IMG/VR virus record: IMGVR_UViG_3300008952_001413
Coordinates: 1-58,762 of that record
Length of the DNA: 58,762 bases
Reading direction: 5' to 3' (one strand)
Source of the DNA: a virus
This document shows, piece after piece, positions 1 to 8,517 of this stretch. The notes below the pieces were generated by a model. It searched no databases, was not told where the DNA came from, and saw only the letters and a program-made list of their open reading frames with translations. The number at the start of each line of letters is the position of its first letter. Positions within the stretch are counted from its first letter, which is position 1. A program made the translations under genes and the position numbers.

Positions 1-1386
1 TACACAATTAATAAAACAGATGGCTCAGTAGTAGCTACAATAACAGACGGTACAGTTAATAGTACAACAACTTTACAACTTTTTGGAAAAAGTTATTCAG
101 GATTTGGTGAAGCATTAAATGAAAACCTTGTTAAATTATTAGAGAGTTCAAGTTCAACATCAGCACCAACAGCACCTTTAAAAGGTGAGTTATGGTTTGA
201 TGCAAACACAAGTCAATTAAAAGTTTATAATGGAACAAGTTTTAAACCATCAGGTAGTGCAAAATCACAAGCAACAGCACCAACTTCTGCTTCAGCAGGA
301 GATCTTTGGATTGACTCTGATGATGATCAGTTGTATCTTTATACTGGATCAGCATGGTTGTTAGCAGGACCAGTTTATTCATCAACACAAACATTATCAG
401 GATGGAAAGTTGAAACACTTGCAAGTGCAGGTGGAAACAAAGTTGTTTCTTCAATGTATGCAGGAAATACTAGAGTAGCAATTTTATCAAAAGAAACATT
501 TACACCGTCAGTATCACAAACAGGATTTGCTTCAATTAAAGCAGGTATTACTTTAAATTCAACTTTGGGTGCAGTATTTGAAGGAACAACAACTTCAGCA
601 ACAGCACTTGACGTATCAAGTACATCAAATACTTCAGGTACAGTTATTGCAGGTGGAAACTTTTTAAGAGCAGATGCGGCAGATACAACAACAGGTGCAT
701 TAACAATTGATACAGACACAGGATTAATAGTAGGTGACGCACAAGAATTAACAGTAACAGTTTCAAGCAATCATGTAACAGTTGCACAAACTTCACAAGA
801 TAAAAATTTAAGTTTTACAATTAATGATGGAGGAGTAACAAAGACTCCTTTAGCATTTACAGGTAGTACAGGTGCAGTAGCAATTACTGGTGATGTAACA
901 ATCACAGGTAATTTAAATATTTCTGGAGAATATAATTCTACAACATCAAATGTATCAACTTATGATGATGCATTTATTAAAGTAAACACAGGTAACGCAG
1001 AAGCAGATGCAGGATTAATTGTTGAAACTGGTGATACCGATGACGCAAGATTATTTTATGATGTATCTGAAAATTATTTTGCCGCAGGACAAGGCGCTTC
1101 ATATTCACAAGTTATTAGATTAGCAGATGCAGTTGCAGATGGTAATGCTTCAAAAGAAAAAGTATTAAAAACATCAGCGGCCGGTAACGTTAAAGTTACA
1201 ACAGCAACATTGGCGGCAGTTACGGCTATTACATATACTGATACATCAAATTTAAATGTACCTACTATTGGTGCATGTGCGACTTTAAGTACAAAATGGG
1301 GCGGATCACTAAAAACTGTTTCAACTAGTGCACCAACTTCAGGTGATGGCTCAGACGGAGACTTTTGGTTTGTAAGGGAGGCATAA
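1..1386 (+). CDS. tail-fibre-like structural protein, 5' end cut by the window
   Basis: The frame is open from base 1, so the gene begins just outside the window; 461 residues are visible. The visible N-terminus (YTINKTDGSVVATITDG) aligns with the start of the protein at 3686-5335, so probably only a few residues are missing. Both contain a GFGE-LNENLVKLLE block followed by two short repeats of the form LW(F/I/Y)D-x(n)-L-x-(V/L)Y-x-G-(S/T), which here lie at about residues 64-84 and 101-121. The rest is Thr/Ser/Ala/Gly-rich beta-type sequence typical of virion fibres. I infer a tail-fibre or baseplate-attached structural role. It is followed after four bases by the Hint-domain protein and is probably co-transcribed with it. 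An internal Met at 331 is not the start, because homology to the paralogue continues upstream of it. Confidence 0.75.
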   Translation, partial: YTINKTDGSVVATITDGTVNSTTTLQLFGKSYSGFGEALNENLVKLLESSSSTSAPTAPLKGELWFDANTSQLKVYNGTSFKPSGSAKSQATAPTSASAGDLWIDSDDDQLYLYTGSAWLLAGPVYSSTQTLSGWKVETLASAGGNKVVSSMYAGNTRVAILSKETFTPSVSQTGFASIKAGITLNSTLGAVFEGTTTSATALDVSSTSNTSGTVIAGGNFLRADAADTTTGALTIDTDTGLIVGDAQELTVTVSSNHVTVAQTSQDKNLSFTINDGGVTKTPLAFTGSTGAVAITGDVTITGNLNISGEYNSTTSNVSTYDDAFIKVNTGNAEADAGLIVETGDTDDARLFYDVSENYFAAGQGASYSQVIRLADAVADGNASKEKVLKTSAAGNVKVTTATLAAVTAITYTDTSNLNVPTIGACATLSTKWGGSLKTVSTSAPTSGDGSDGDFWFVREA

Positions 1387-1390
1387 TCCC

Positions 1391-2986
1391 ATGGCAACGG
1401 TCATAAAAGAATTCAATTATTCAGGAACACTTCAAATAGCAGATGTACCAATAGGAGTTACTGCACTCACTCTTTATCTATGGGGAGGTGCTGGAGGTTC
1501 TGGCGGATCAGACGCAACAGGCCCAGGAGCAGACGCGGCCGCAGGACATTTTGTATCAAAAACAAGTTTAGATATGACAGCATATGATGGTGTTAAAAAA
1601 ATGTGTGTCGCGGTAGGTGGCGGTGGAGCTGGTGGACAGTCAGGCCAAGAAGCTGAAGGTGGAAAAAATGGACAAAGTGTAACTGGCTATTCTGGAGGAG
1701 TAGGTGGAAGTTCAGGCTCAATCGGTGCTTCAGGTTCTGGAGGTGGCGGAGGTGGTGCCACAACAGTAACATTATTTGAAAGTGGACAATCAGTAAACAA
1801 TATTGAATTAGCTATTGCAGGCGGTGGTGCTGGTTCTGGAGGTGGTGGATCATATTCCAGAGGAGGTGCAGGTATTAATACAAATTCAGCAACAGGAAAT
1901 TCTCCAGATTCATTAGGAGAAAATGGCGCAGACCACGCAGGAGATGGTGGCGGCGGTGGAGCTGGAGGCGGTGGAGCCGATGGTGGAAAAGGTGGATCAG
2001 GGGCCTATGGTGACGCTGGAGGAAATTCAGGATATTCTGGATCAAATCTTGTACCAAGTGGAGGCTCAGAAGACAATGGTTCAGGTAAAGTACCAGGTGG
2101 AACAGGAAACGCATATTATTCATCAGGCATAGCAGAAGGCGGAGCAGAATCACAAGCAGGTGGAAACGGAAAAGCAGTTTTAATTTTTACTATACCTGCT
2201 GAAGGAAAACATAAAGTTTCAGGTACATGGAAAAATATGACAGCAATATACACTAAAGTATCAGGTGTATGGAAAAGATTACTTGGTGGATATACTAAAG
2301 TAAGTGGAGCGTGGAAAGCAATTTGGACTGTTGATATTTTATTCTCATCACTTGCCGCAGGATTTGGAAACAGTGATGGAGGTGTAACATCAGGAACTCT
2401 AGGAACAGGAGGAGTTCCAACTGTCCATACAATTCCAATAAGTGCACCTAACCAACCAGGCGAAGGTAAACCATTCGTACCAAGACCAAGAGATATAAAT
2501 CCTCATATGGCAACTGGATTAGCAGGTAACAACTTTTCCAATGCAGGAAGAGATGATGGTTGTTTCTTAGAAGGTACACTTATTACAATGGAGGATGGTA
2601 GTACTAAACCAATTGAAGAAATTAAATTAAAAGATAAAGTTGCTATAGGTGGTTTTGTATTTGCTACAGGTAAATTTTTAATTAATAATTTATATGATTA
2701 TAATGGTATTAAAGTAGCAGGTTCTCATATGGTAAAAGAAAATAATAAATGGGTTAGAGTTAGAGATAGTGAAATTGGTAAATCTTTAGGAACTGGTGAT
2801 CATGTAGTTTACATTTTTGGCTGTGAAAATAGAAGAATACTAATAAACAAAATATTGTTCACAGATTATTTTGAAGTAAATGAAAAAATAGGTTTACAAA
2901 AACTAGGGGAAAAATACTTTAACGAGTATAGAGAACATTCAGACGCATTAGACGAAGAAGTTGTTGATTTTATCAATAAAAAATAA
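1391..2986 (+). CDS. glycine-rich virion protein with a C-terminal Hint domain
   Basis: A protein of 531 residues with three parts. Residues 1-270 are a glycine-rich region with many GGGG and GGAGG runs, like fibre tips built from glycine-rich helices. Residues 275-315 hold three copies of a short repeat, (K)VSG(T/V/A)WK. From Cys391 to about residue 505 there is a Hint (hedgehog/intein) domain: it opens with CFLEGTLITMEDGS, continues with KPIEEIKLKDKV, and has a later histidine in the AGSHMV segment that fits the block B position. Hint domains catalyse an N-S acyl shift and self-cleavage at the opening Cys. An AAGGGAGG ribosome site (about 1374-1381) fixes the start. I infer a fibre or adhesin protein that may cleave itself after residue 390. 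No terminal His-Asn pair or extein follows, so cleavage is more likely than splicing. Confidence 0.8.
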   Translation: MATVIKEFNYSGTLQIADVPIGVTALTLYLWGGAGGSGGSDATGPGADAAAGHFVSKTSLDMTAYDGVKKMCVAVGGGGAGGQSGQEAEGGKNGQSVTGYSGGVGGSSGSIGASGSGGGGGGATTVTLFESGQSVNNIELAIAGGGAGSGGGGSYSRGGAGINTNSATGNSPDSLGENGADHAGDGGGGGAGGGGADGGKGGSGAYGDAGGNSGYSGSNLVPSGGSEDNGSGKVPGGTGNAYYSSGIAEGGAESQAGGNGKAVLIFTIPAEGKHKVSGTWKNMTAIYTKVSGVWKRLLGGYTKVSGAWKAIWTVDILFSSLAAGFGNSDGGVTSGTLGTGGVPTVHTIPISAPNQPGEGKPFVPRPRDINPHMATGLAGNNFSNAGRDDGCFLEGTLITMEDGSTKPIEEIKLKDKVAIGGFVFATGKFLINNLYDYNGIKVAGSHMVKENNKWVRVRDSEIGKSLGTGDHVVYIFGCENRRILINKILFTDYFEVNEKIGLQKLGEKYFNEYREHSDALDEEVVDFINKK

Positions 2987-3000
2987 TAAAATAGTTTATA

Positions 3001-3468
3001 ATGAAATATAGAAAATGGATTTTGGACAAGGATTATTCAATTCTGGTAAAATGGTGGAATGAGTGGAAGTTTGGAACAGTTCCAAAAGAATGTCTTCCAC
3101 CAGATGGAATTATAGTTGAAATAGACGGCAAGCCTATATGTGCAGGTGGATTATATATAGGAGTAGGAACACAGTTTGCTTTTATGGAATGGATTGTAGC
3201 AGATAAAAGTACAAATAAGAGAGATGTACATAAAGCCTTAAAAATGTGCATTGATGCTATAATAGAACTTGCAAAATCTAAAGGAATGAAACTAGTTTAT
3301 ACCGCAACTAAAGAAAGAGAGTTGCATAAAAGATATGTTAAATTCCACAATATGATACTTACAGAAACCAATGTTAAGACGTTTTTACGTGATTTAGATG
3401 GTAATTATTCTAAAGATTTACACTGGATTTCAGATGATGAGCAATTCAAGAAGCAACGTAAAGACTAA
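3001..3468 (+). CDS. GNAT-like small protein
   Basis: A protein of 155 residues. The stretch GKPICAGGLYIGVGTQFAF followed by MEWIVADKST and a helix (HKALKMCIDAIIELAKSKG) resembles the central beta strands and alpha helix of GNAT acetyltransferases, but I do not see a clear Q/RxxGxG/A acetyl-CoA loop. It lies between two virion genes on the same strand, which is a common position for this kind of protein in T4-like marine phages. The substrate is unknown. The start has no convincing Shine-Dalgarno site (ATAAAATAGTTTATA precedes it). I am fairly sure it is a real gene but only moderately sure of the fold. Confidence 0.6.
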   Translation: MKYRKWILDKDYSILVKWWNEWKFGTVPKECLPPDGIIVEIDGKPICAGGLYIGVGTQFAFMEWIVADKSTNKRDVHKALKMCIDAIIELAKSKGMKLVYTATKERELHKRYVKFHNMILTETNVKTFLRDLDGNYSKDLHWISDDEQFKKQRKD

Positions 3469-3474
3469 TAAATA
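3467..3474 (+). promoter_or_regulatory. possible T4-type late promoter, AATAAATA
   Basis: The octamer AATAAATA differs from the T4 late promoter TATAAATA only at its first base and lies 20 bases before the 59-residue gene, ahead of an AAGGAGA ribosome site. AT-rich DNA gives such words by chance, so this is weak. Confidence 0.3.
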
Positions 3475-3494
3475 ACCATAAGGAGAACATTTAA

Positions 3495-3674
3495 ATGGCA
3501 ACAAAACAGGAAGTAGCAGATTTTATTAATACAATTGATACAAAAGATATTTGGGATGATCATGAACAGGCATATGTTCAAGGAAAACTGGATCCATATT
3601 TTGCAAATATTTTGATTAAATTAGTTGGTGATGTAAGTTGGTTGATTGAAGTTAGAGATAACGCATCTAACTAA
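3495..3674 (+). CDS. small acidic protein of 59 residues, unknown
   Basis: A short gene with a strong ribosome site (AAGGAGA at 3479-3485, nine bases before the ATG). It starts MATKQEVADFINTID and reads without interruption to TAA. It is acidic, with DIWDDHEQAY in the middle and a hydrophobic helix (YFANILIKLVGDVSWLIEV) near the end. It has no recognisable family. Its position between fibre genes suggests a small virion or fibre-assembly factor, but that rests only on location. Confidence 0.65.
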   Translation: MATKQEVADFINTIDTKDIWDDHEQAYVQGKLDPYFANILIKLVGDVSWLIEVRDNASN

Positions 3675-3685
3675 TATATATATAT

Positions 3686-5335
3686 ATGGCGTATAAGATT
3701 AACAATACATTCGGGACCTTATTGGTCACTTTAGCAGATGGTACAATTGATACCGCTACTACGGATCTTACACTCATAGGAAAAGGGTATGCAGGATTTG
3801 GTGAGAAGTTAAACGAAAATCTTGTAAAACTTTTAGAAAACTTTAATAATACATCAGCTCCTTCAAACAAAATTACAGGTCAACTTTGGTATGACCAAAC
3901 AAATAAACAAATTAATGTTTATACAGGTTCAAAATGGAAACCAGTAGGGTCATCAACAAACTCAACAACGTCACCAACCAATGCAGTACAAGGTGATATG
4001 TGGTTTGATACAACAAATTCACAATTATATGTTCATTCAGGATCTGCTTGGGTACTTGTTGGTCCAACTTCGACTGCTGGATCAGGCGTAACAAATGTTG
4101 TACCAGAAACAGTACAAGACAACACAGGCGTTAATAGATCAATTTTAAAATTAGTTGCAAACGATGCCGTAATTGCAGTTGCTTCTAATTTAGCATTTAC
4201 ACCGTCAAGTTCAGAAACAAATGCAGTGGCATTAGCGGCCGCAGGTTTCTCAACAGTTGCACAAGGTTTACAATTATCATCAACAGTTTCATCAGCAAAA
4301 TTTAGAGGAACTTCCACAGACTCAGATGCATTAGGTGGAGTTGCGGCGGCAAACTATCTTAGATCAAACGCAAATGATACATCAACAGGTACATTAGGAT
4401 TGCTAGTTGATGGAGCCGCATTAACTTTAGGTGCAGGTTCAGATGTAACTTTCACAATGTCAAGTGATAATTTAACCATTGCAAACACAACATCAAACAA
4501 AGATATTATTTTTACAGTAAATGACGGTGGTGCAACAACTACATTAATGACTTTAGATGGTGATACAGGAAGATTAGAACTGCCATCAGTTGGTGATTTA
4601 AGAGTTAAAGGAAATTTAATAGTTGATGGAGACTCAATTACATCTAATGTATCAACATTAACAGTTGAAGACAATATTATAGAATTAAACAGAAACATAT
4701 CTTCAAACGCAGGTATGCCAAGTTATACAGGATTAAAAGTAAACAGAGGAGAAACATCTTCTGCTACTGAACAAGACTTATTTTGGGTTTGGGATGAAAC
4801 TTTTGCAGATGATGGTACAACAATTTATGGAAATGCAGGCGGAGCCTGGACAGCATTTAAATCAGGTGGCGGAGATGACGAATTATCAGCCGCAACTTTA
4901 GTAGATATACGAGCCAATGTAGTACACGCAACATCAACAGCGGCACAATACGCTGATTTGGCCGAGCGTTATGCTTCAGATATGCCATTAGAAGCAGGTG
5001 ACGTTGTAATGTTAGGTGGTTCAGAAGAAATTACAAAATGTAATAAAGAATTATGCAACAATGTTTTTGGTGTAGTAAGTGATAGTCCAGCATTTTTGAT
5101 GAATGCTCAAGCAGGAAACAACCAATCACACCCAATGATAGCATTAAAAGGACGAGTATTTGTTAAATTACAAGGTACAGGACAAGCAGGGGATCGTATA
5201 GTATCAGCAGGCAATGGTTTAGCTAAAGTAGCTAATTTAGATGAGTGTACCACGTTTAATGTACTAGGAAGACTGTTGAAGGCTAAATACAACGAAGAAA
5301 CAACATTAACAGAATGTGTGATAGGAGTTAAATAG
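3686..5335 (+). CDS. tail-fibre-like structural protein, paralogue of the first gene
   Basis: A protein of 549 residues. The N-terminus (MAYKINNTFGTLLVTLADG) and the GFGEKLNENLVKLLENFN block match the protein at 1-1386. Two copies of the LW(Y/F)D-x(n)-VY/VH-x-G-S-x-W motif follow at about residues 66-90 and 108-128. The middle is Thr/Ser/Asn-rich beta sequence. The C-terminal 150 residues differ from the paralogue: they contain YADLAERYASDMPLEAGDVV and a cysteine pair (KCNKELCNN), and resemble the C-terminal domains that trimerise or process phage fibres. I infer a fibre or baseplate protein. The ATG follows an AT repeat with no clear Shine-Dalgarno site. Confidence 0.75.
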   Translation: MAYKINNTFGTLLVTLADGTIDTATTDLTLIGKGYAGFGEKLNENLVKLLENFNNTSAPSNKITGQLWYDQTNKQINVYTGSKWKPVGSSTNSTTSPTNAVQGDMWFDTTNSQLYVHSGSAWVLVGPTSTAGSGVTNVVPETVQDNTGVNRSILKLVANDAVIAVASNLAFTPSSSETNAVALAAAGFSTVAQGLQLSSTVSSAKFRGTSTDSDALGGVAAANYLRSNANDTSTGTLGLLVDGAALTLGAGSDVTFTMSSDNLTIANTTSNKDIIFTVNDGGATTTLMTLDGDTGRLELPSVGDLRVKGNLIVDGDSITSNVSTLTVEDNIIELNRNISSNAGMPSYTGLKVNRGETSSATEQDLFWVWDETFADDGTTIYGNAGGAWTAFKSGGGDDELSAATLVDIRANVVHATSTAAQYADLAERYASDMPLEAGDVVMLGGSEEITKCNKELCNNVFGVVSDSPAFLMNAQAGNNQSHPMIALKGRVFVKLQGTGQAGDRIVSAGNGLAKVANLDECTTFNVLGRLLKAKYNEETTLTECVIGVK

Positions 5336-5339
5336 CAAT

Positions 5340-6308
5340 ATGGGATATGTAGTAGGCGAAAAAATTTTAGATGACGAGTATAATACTTTTGTAAATTCAT
5401 CAAGTTCACCATACGGATACAACCACTTCGCAGGAACTGGTGCGTTAAATTATGGATTAGGACAAACAGCAATAGCAACTAACGTAGCAGGTGATACAAT
5501 TACAGCGGCAGAATGGAATTCCTTGTTTACAGGTATGGATAATATTGCAAATCATACAAATGACACATTAACTTCAACAGCGGCAAGATCAGCAGGTGAC
5601 ACTATTGCAATTAAATCAGCATTAGTGGCAGACTTGGCATCTTTAGCGGCTGAAGTTGCAGGCGGATCTACGTCAGCAACAGCAATATCAGAAAGTGCAG
5701 AATTAGAAAGTGCGGCGGCATCAGGAAGATGGAATACTTCGCACGTAGTAGAACATTCAATAACATTTGCTAATAACAATCAATTAAGATGGTTTTTTAA
5801 CGCAGGTGGAACTATGAGATTGAAAATGACTAGAACTGGTAACGGTGGTAGTTCAGCAACTTCAAAAGATAGTTCAGTTGACGAAATGATTACAGCAATA
5901 GGTAACTTTGATCTTAAATCACAAACATCAACTAGATCAGGTTCAGGTGAAACTGTAACAACTAACGGATTATCAAATGGTCTTTATGACTTAGGTACTG
6001 GTTATACAGTATTATTAAAACTTACACAATCTTCAGGAACATATACATCAATGTATGTTCAAATTTCGGCAAAATTAGATGCCGCAGTAGCTTCAGCAGT
6101 AACGGTAACAATGAAGTGGGAAACTTTTGATCCAGATACCGGTGACGGAACATTTACTGATGGTAATACATCAGGTGTTGATCAATATGCAAACTATATT
6201 GGTGTAACAGACGTTGCATTACATACAGTGAATCCAACAACTGCACAAGGGTTGGCTTCAGTTGGTGCTATTTCATCTGACGCAACAGTATCTAATACTA
6301 CATCATAA
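5340..6308 (+). CDS. virion structural protein, fibre region
   Basis: A protein of 322 residues that opens MGYVVGEKILDDEYNTFVN and then GTGALNYGLGQ, TAAEWNSLFTGMDNIANH. This N-terminal layout is one I associate with structural proteins of marine T4-like phages; it continues with long Ser/Thr/Ala-rich beta stretches such as LKMTRTGNGGS and TVTMKWETFDPDTGDG. No enzyme motif is visible. It starts four bases after the upstream fibre gene and is the last gene of the virion block. I infer a tail-fibre or baseplate-linked role from composition and context. Confidence 0.65.
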   Translation: MGYVVGEKILDDEYNTFVNSSSSPYGYNHFAGTGALNYGLGQTAIATNVAGDTITAAEWNSLFTGMDNIANHTNDTLTSTAARSAGDTIAIKSALVADLASLAAEVAGGSTSATAISESAELESAAASGRWNTSHVVEHSITFANNNQLRWFFNAGGTMRLKMTRTGNGGSSATSKDSSVDEMITAIGNFDLKSQTSTRSGSGETVTTNGLSNGLYDLGTGYTVLLKLTQSSGTYTSMYVQISAKLDAAVASAVTVTMKWETFDPDTGDGTFTDGNTSGVDQYANYIGVTDVALHTVNPTTAQGLASVGAISSDATVSNTTS

Positions 6309-6327
6309 TAAAAAACATTTTACCACA

Positions 6328-6356
6328 TTGACACAGTCCATAATTAACTGTATAAT
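6328..6356 (+). promoter_or_regulatory. consensus sigma70-type promoter
   Basis: TTGACA at 6328-6333 and TATAAT at 6351-6356 are separated by 17 bases, a perfect match to the bacterial housekeeping consensus. Only six bases (ACAGTT) lie between the -10 box and the ATG at 6363, so the expected transcription start falls at or beside the start codon. It probably drives the accessory operon that follows. Confidence 0.85.
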
Positions 6357-6362
6357 ACAGTT

Positions 6363-6683
6363 ATGGATATTGGCACTCTCAAAAACTATTCTGATCTAGC
6401 ACACGATCTAAACCAAATTAAAAAGAATGCTCTGGAAAAGTTAAAATCCAGACAGATTATAGCATACAATGGTAGATTATTTCGTGCAGACGCTGATACC
6501 ATAAATGTAGTTCAAACATTTAAAGCACACTCTAAGGAGTTTTATATGTTAGATACTAATGATAATCCGTGTCACATAATAGATCCAGATGAATTTTTGA
6601 GAATATTGATTGAAAGAAATCAAGAAACATTAAATTCATACCATCAACTACACGAGGATCTAAAGAATAAAAGGTTAAAATGA
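6363..6683 (+). CDS. small protein resembling DUF4376 (fibre-chaperone type)
   Basis: A protein of 106 residues. The segment YNGRLFRADADTINVVQTF followed by FYMLDTNDNPCHI and a terminal helix (LHEDLKNKRLK) follows the pattern of DUF4376, a domain found in phage tail-fibre assembly proteins, where a GxxFxxDxxxxxxI block precedes a D-N pair and a C-terminal helix. The match is by eye and the domain call is moderate. Position directly after the fibre genes fits a fibre chaperone. The gene begins six bases after a perfect sigma70 -10 box and has no Shine-Dalgarno site. Confidence 0.5.
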   Translation: MDIGTLKNYSDLAHDLNQIKKNALEKLKSRQIIAYNGRLFRADADTINVVQTFKAHSKEFYMLDTNDNPCHIIDPDEFLRILIERNQETLNSYHQLHEDLKNKRLK

Positions 6684-7444
6684 CAACAGGTGTATTAATG
6701 TATTGTTTCAATACGCCTGAAGTTAACTACCACTTGTTAGCTGAACGTTGTGTAGCACAAATACGAAAATATCTAAAATTAGAAATTACTATTGTTACTA
6801 ATTTTGAAACTTACAAAAAGTTTAAACCTTTAGGTATGATTAATTACAAGATTGTTGATAATAAAGTAGGCAATAGAAGAAGTTATAGAGGTCAAAGTAT
6901 TGCTTGGCATAATTTAGAAAGAAGTTTAGCATACAAACACTCACCTTATGATACTACAATTCTTATGGATTGTGATTACTTTGTTTTTACTAATAATCTA
7001 TTAACGTATGCAAATACAAAGTATGATTTTTTATTACACAATAACGTATATGATTTAACAGGTGAAAATATGATTGAAGGTAAAAATGAATCAACAGTAC
7101 CAATAGTTTGGGCAACGGTTACTATTTTTCGTAAATCAGTATTTGCAGAACAAGTTTTTAATTTAATTCAACACATACAACAATACTATGCTCATTATAG
7201 AAATTTGTATCGTATAAAATATAAAAATTATAGAAATGATTTTGCTTTTGCAATAGCATTACATCAGTTAAATGGATTTAATTCTCATAAAAATTTTATT
7301 CCAACACCAATGGCTATGATATCACATGAAGTAGATGTATTAGATATGTCGGATAAAACAATAACATTCAAGTACAATAATAAAGTTAATATGGTTGAAG
7401 AACAAGATGTTCATGTTATGGATAAGGAGTTTGTAAATGGATAG
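6680..7444 (+). CDS. GT-A-like glycosyltransferase
   Basis: A protein of 254 residues. The opening GVLMYCFNTPEVNYHLLAERC is a Rossmann-like start, and TTILMDCDYFVF (about residues 92-103) carries a D-x-D (Asp97, Asp99) of the kind that binds the metal and nucleotide sugar in GT-A enzymes. A second acidic/aromatic region and an SHE motif lie near the C-terminus. The start overlaps the stop of the preceding gene (ATGA arrangement), so the two are probably translationally coupled. The protein at 7437-8237 is a distant paralogue. Donor and acceptor cannot be read from sequence; phage lipopolysaccharide, fibre or DNA glycosylation are all possible. Confidence 0.65.
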   Translation: MTTGVLMYCFNTPEVNYHLLAERCVAQIRKYLKLEITIVTNFETYKKFKPLGMINYKIVDNKVGNRRSYRGQSIAWHNLERSLAYKHSPYDTTILMDCDYFVFTNNLLTYANTKYDFLLHNNVYDLTGENMIEGKNESTVPIVWATVTIFRKSVFAEQVFNLIQHIQQYYAHYRNLYRIKYKNYRNDFAFAIALHQLNGFNSHKNFIPTPMAMISHEVDVLDMSDKTITFKYNNKVNMVEEQDVHVMDKEFVNG

Positions 7445-8237
7445 AGGATATGTTTGGTTTGCATTGAATAACTCCACAACTGATTATATAGAGTTAAGTA
7501 AACGTCTTGCAAAGTCAATTAAAAAGCATAATAGGCAAAATAAAGTATGTATTATAACTGATAAACTAGTTGATCATGAAGAATTTGATCATGTAGTTGT
7601 ATTAGAACAAGATTATAGCAAAGATCAGGAATGGAAGTTAAACAACGAATGGCAAGTTTTTAATTTAACACCTTTTAAGCACACAATTAAATTAGAAGCT
7701 GATATGTTGTTTACAAGTAACACAGATTGGTGGTGGAATTATTTGCATCAACATAATATGGTTTTTTCTTATCATGTAAGATGTTATAGAGACACAATTA
7801 TTGAACATACACCTTATAGAAAATTATTTGTTACAAATAATTTGCCAGATGTATATAACGGATTAACTTATTTTAGAAAAAGTAGACAAGCACAAACATT
7901 TTATAATTTATGTAAAGGCATTATGTTAAATTGGCCTGTTGTACGGAATAAATTTTTAATAAATTGTCATGATGAGCAATCATCAACAGATGTTGTATAT
8001 GCTCTTGCACTTAAAATACAAGATCCATTAAATGAATTACGTATAAAATATGATTGGTTTAATTTTATGCATAATAAAAATGCAATAAATGGATTAACCC
8101 AAGCATTTATTAACGATCAATATCTATATCCAATGCAAATAGATGAAAAAGTTTATGTAGGTGGATATAAGCAATCAAGAATATTTCATTATTATAACAA
8201 ATCATTACCAGAGGAATTAAATGCCAGGATTTTTTGA
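7437..8237 (+). CDS. GT-A-like glycosyltransferase, second copy
   Basis: A protein of 266 residues. YVWFALNNSTTDYIELSKRL opens a Rossmann-like domain; KHTIKLEADMLFT (about residues 81-93) supplies an ExD (Glu87, Asp89) at the place where the neighbour has DxD. YNGLTYFRKS and a late HYYNKSLPEE segment resemble the acceptor side of GT8-like phage enzymes. An AAGGAG site precedes the start, which overlaps the stop of the upstream glycosyltransferase by eight bases. The replacement of the first Asp by Glu is common in distant GT-A relatives, so activity is plausible. Confidence 0.6.
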   Translation: MDRGYVWFALNNSTTDYIELSKRLAKSIKKHNRQNKVCIITDKLVDHEEFDHVVVLEQDYSKDQEWKLNNEWQVFNLTPFKHTIKLEADMLFTSNTDWWWNYLHQHNMVFSYHVRCYRDTIIEHTPYRKLFVTNNLPDVYNGLTYFRKSRQAQTFYNLCKGIMLNWPVVRNKFLINCHDEQSSTDVVYALALKIQDPLNELRIKYDWFNFMHNKNAINGLTQAFINDQYLYPMQIDEKVYVGGYKQSRIFHYYNKSLPEELNARIF

Positions 8238-8517
8238 AGCATTAGAAAATTTTAAGCCAAAAGAAAGACAACCTCACGTGGTTACTATCGAAGGTCAAAG
8301 TATAGTTGTAACATTAGAACGTTATTTAGAAATAACAAGAGCAGGTGAGGAAAATTATACGTGGAAAAAAGGAGAAGTTGTAAGAAAAAAACGTATACCT
8401 GTAGAACAGCGACAACCATTAATGCATAAGGCAGATAACGGAGTTAAATTTTATAAAAAAAATCCTTTTTGGGTTAAAAATATTGGTAAGGAAGGGTATG
8501 TATGGCGGATAGAGTAA
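8221..8517 (+). CDS. small basic protein of 98 residues, unknown
   Basis: It opens MPGFFEALENFKPKERQPHV, has a beta-rich middle (VVTIEGQSIVVTLERYLEI) and a Lys-rich C-terminal half with WKKGEVVRKKR and KFYKKNPFWVKN. No known domain is recognised. It overlaps both neighbours by about 16 bases and lies between glycosyltransferase-like genes, so it is probably expressed with them. It could be a small partner of the glycosylation genes, but nothing in the sequence proves that. Confidence 0.55.
   Translation: MPGFFEALENFKPKERQPHVVTIEGQSIVVTLERYLEITRAGEENYTWKKGEVVRKKRIPVEQRQPLMHKADNGVKFYKKNPFWVKNIGKEGYVWRIE

Noticed and set aside
331-1386. Starting the first fibre gene at the ATG at 331
   Set aside because: The frame is open to base 1 and the upstream residues match the N-terminus of the paralogue at 3686, so the gene begins outside the window.
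1875-2153. Opposite-strand open frame within the glycine-rich gene
   Set aside because: It is a shadow of low-complexity GGN codons, rich in Leu/His, with no ribosome site.
3672-3685. AT dinucleotide run before the fibre gene at 3686
   Set aside because: TATATATA is simple sequence. It does not match the late promoter octamer and there is no reason to call it a regulatory site.
1-6308. Diversity-generating retroelement acting on the fibre genes
   Set aside because: No reverse transcriptase or template/variable repeat pair was found. The two fibre paralogues differ throughout, not only at adenines.
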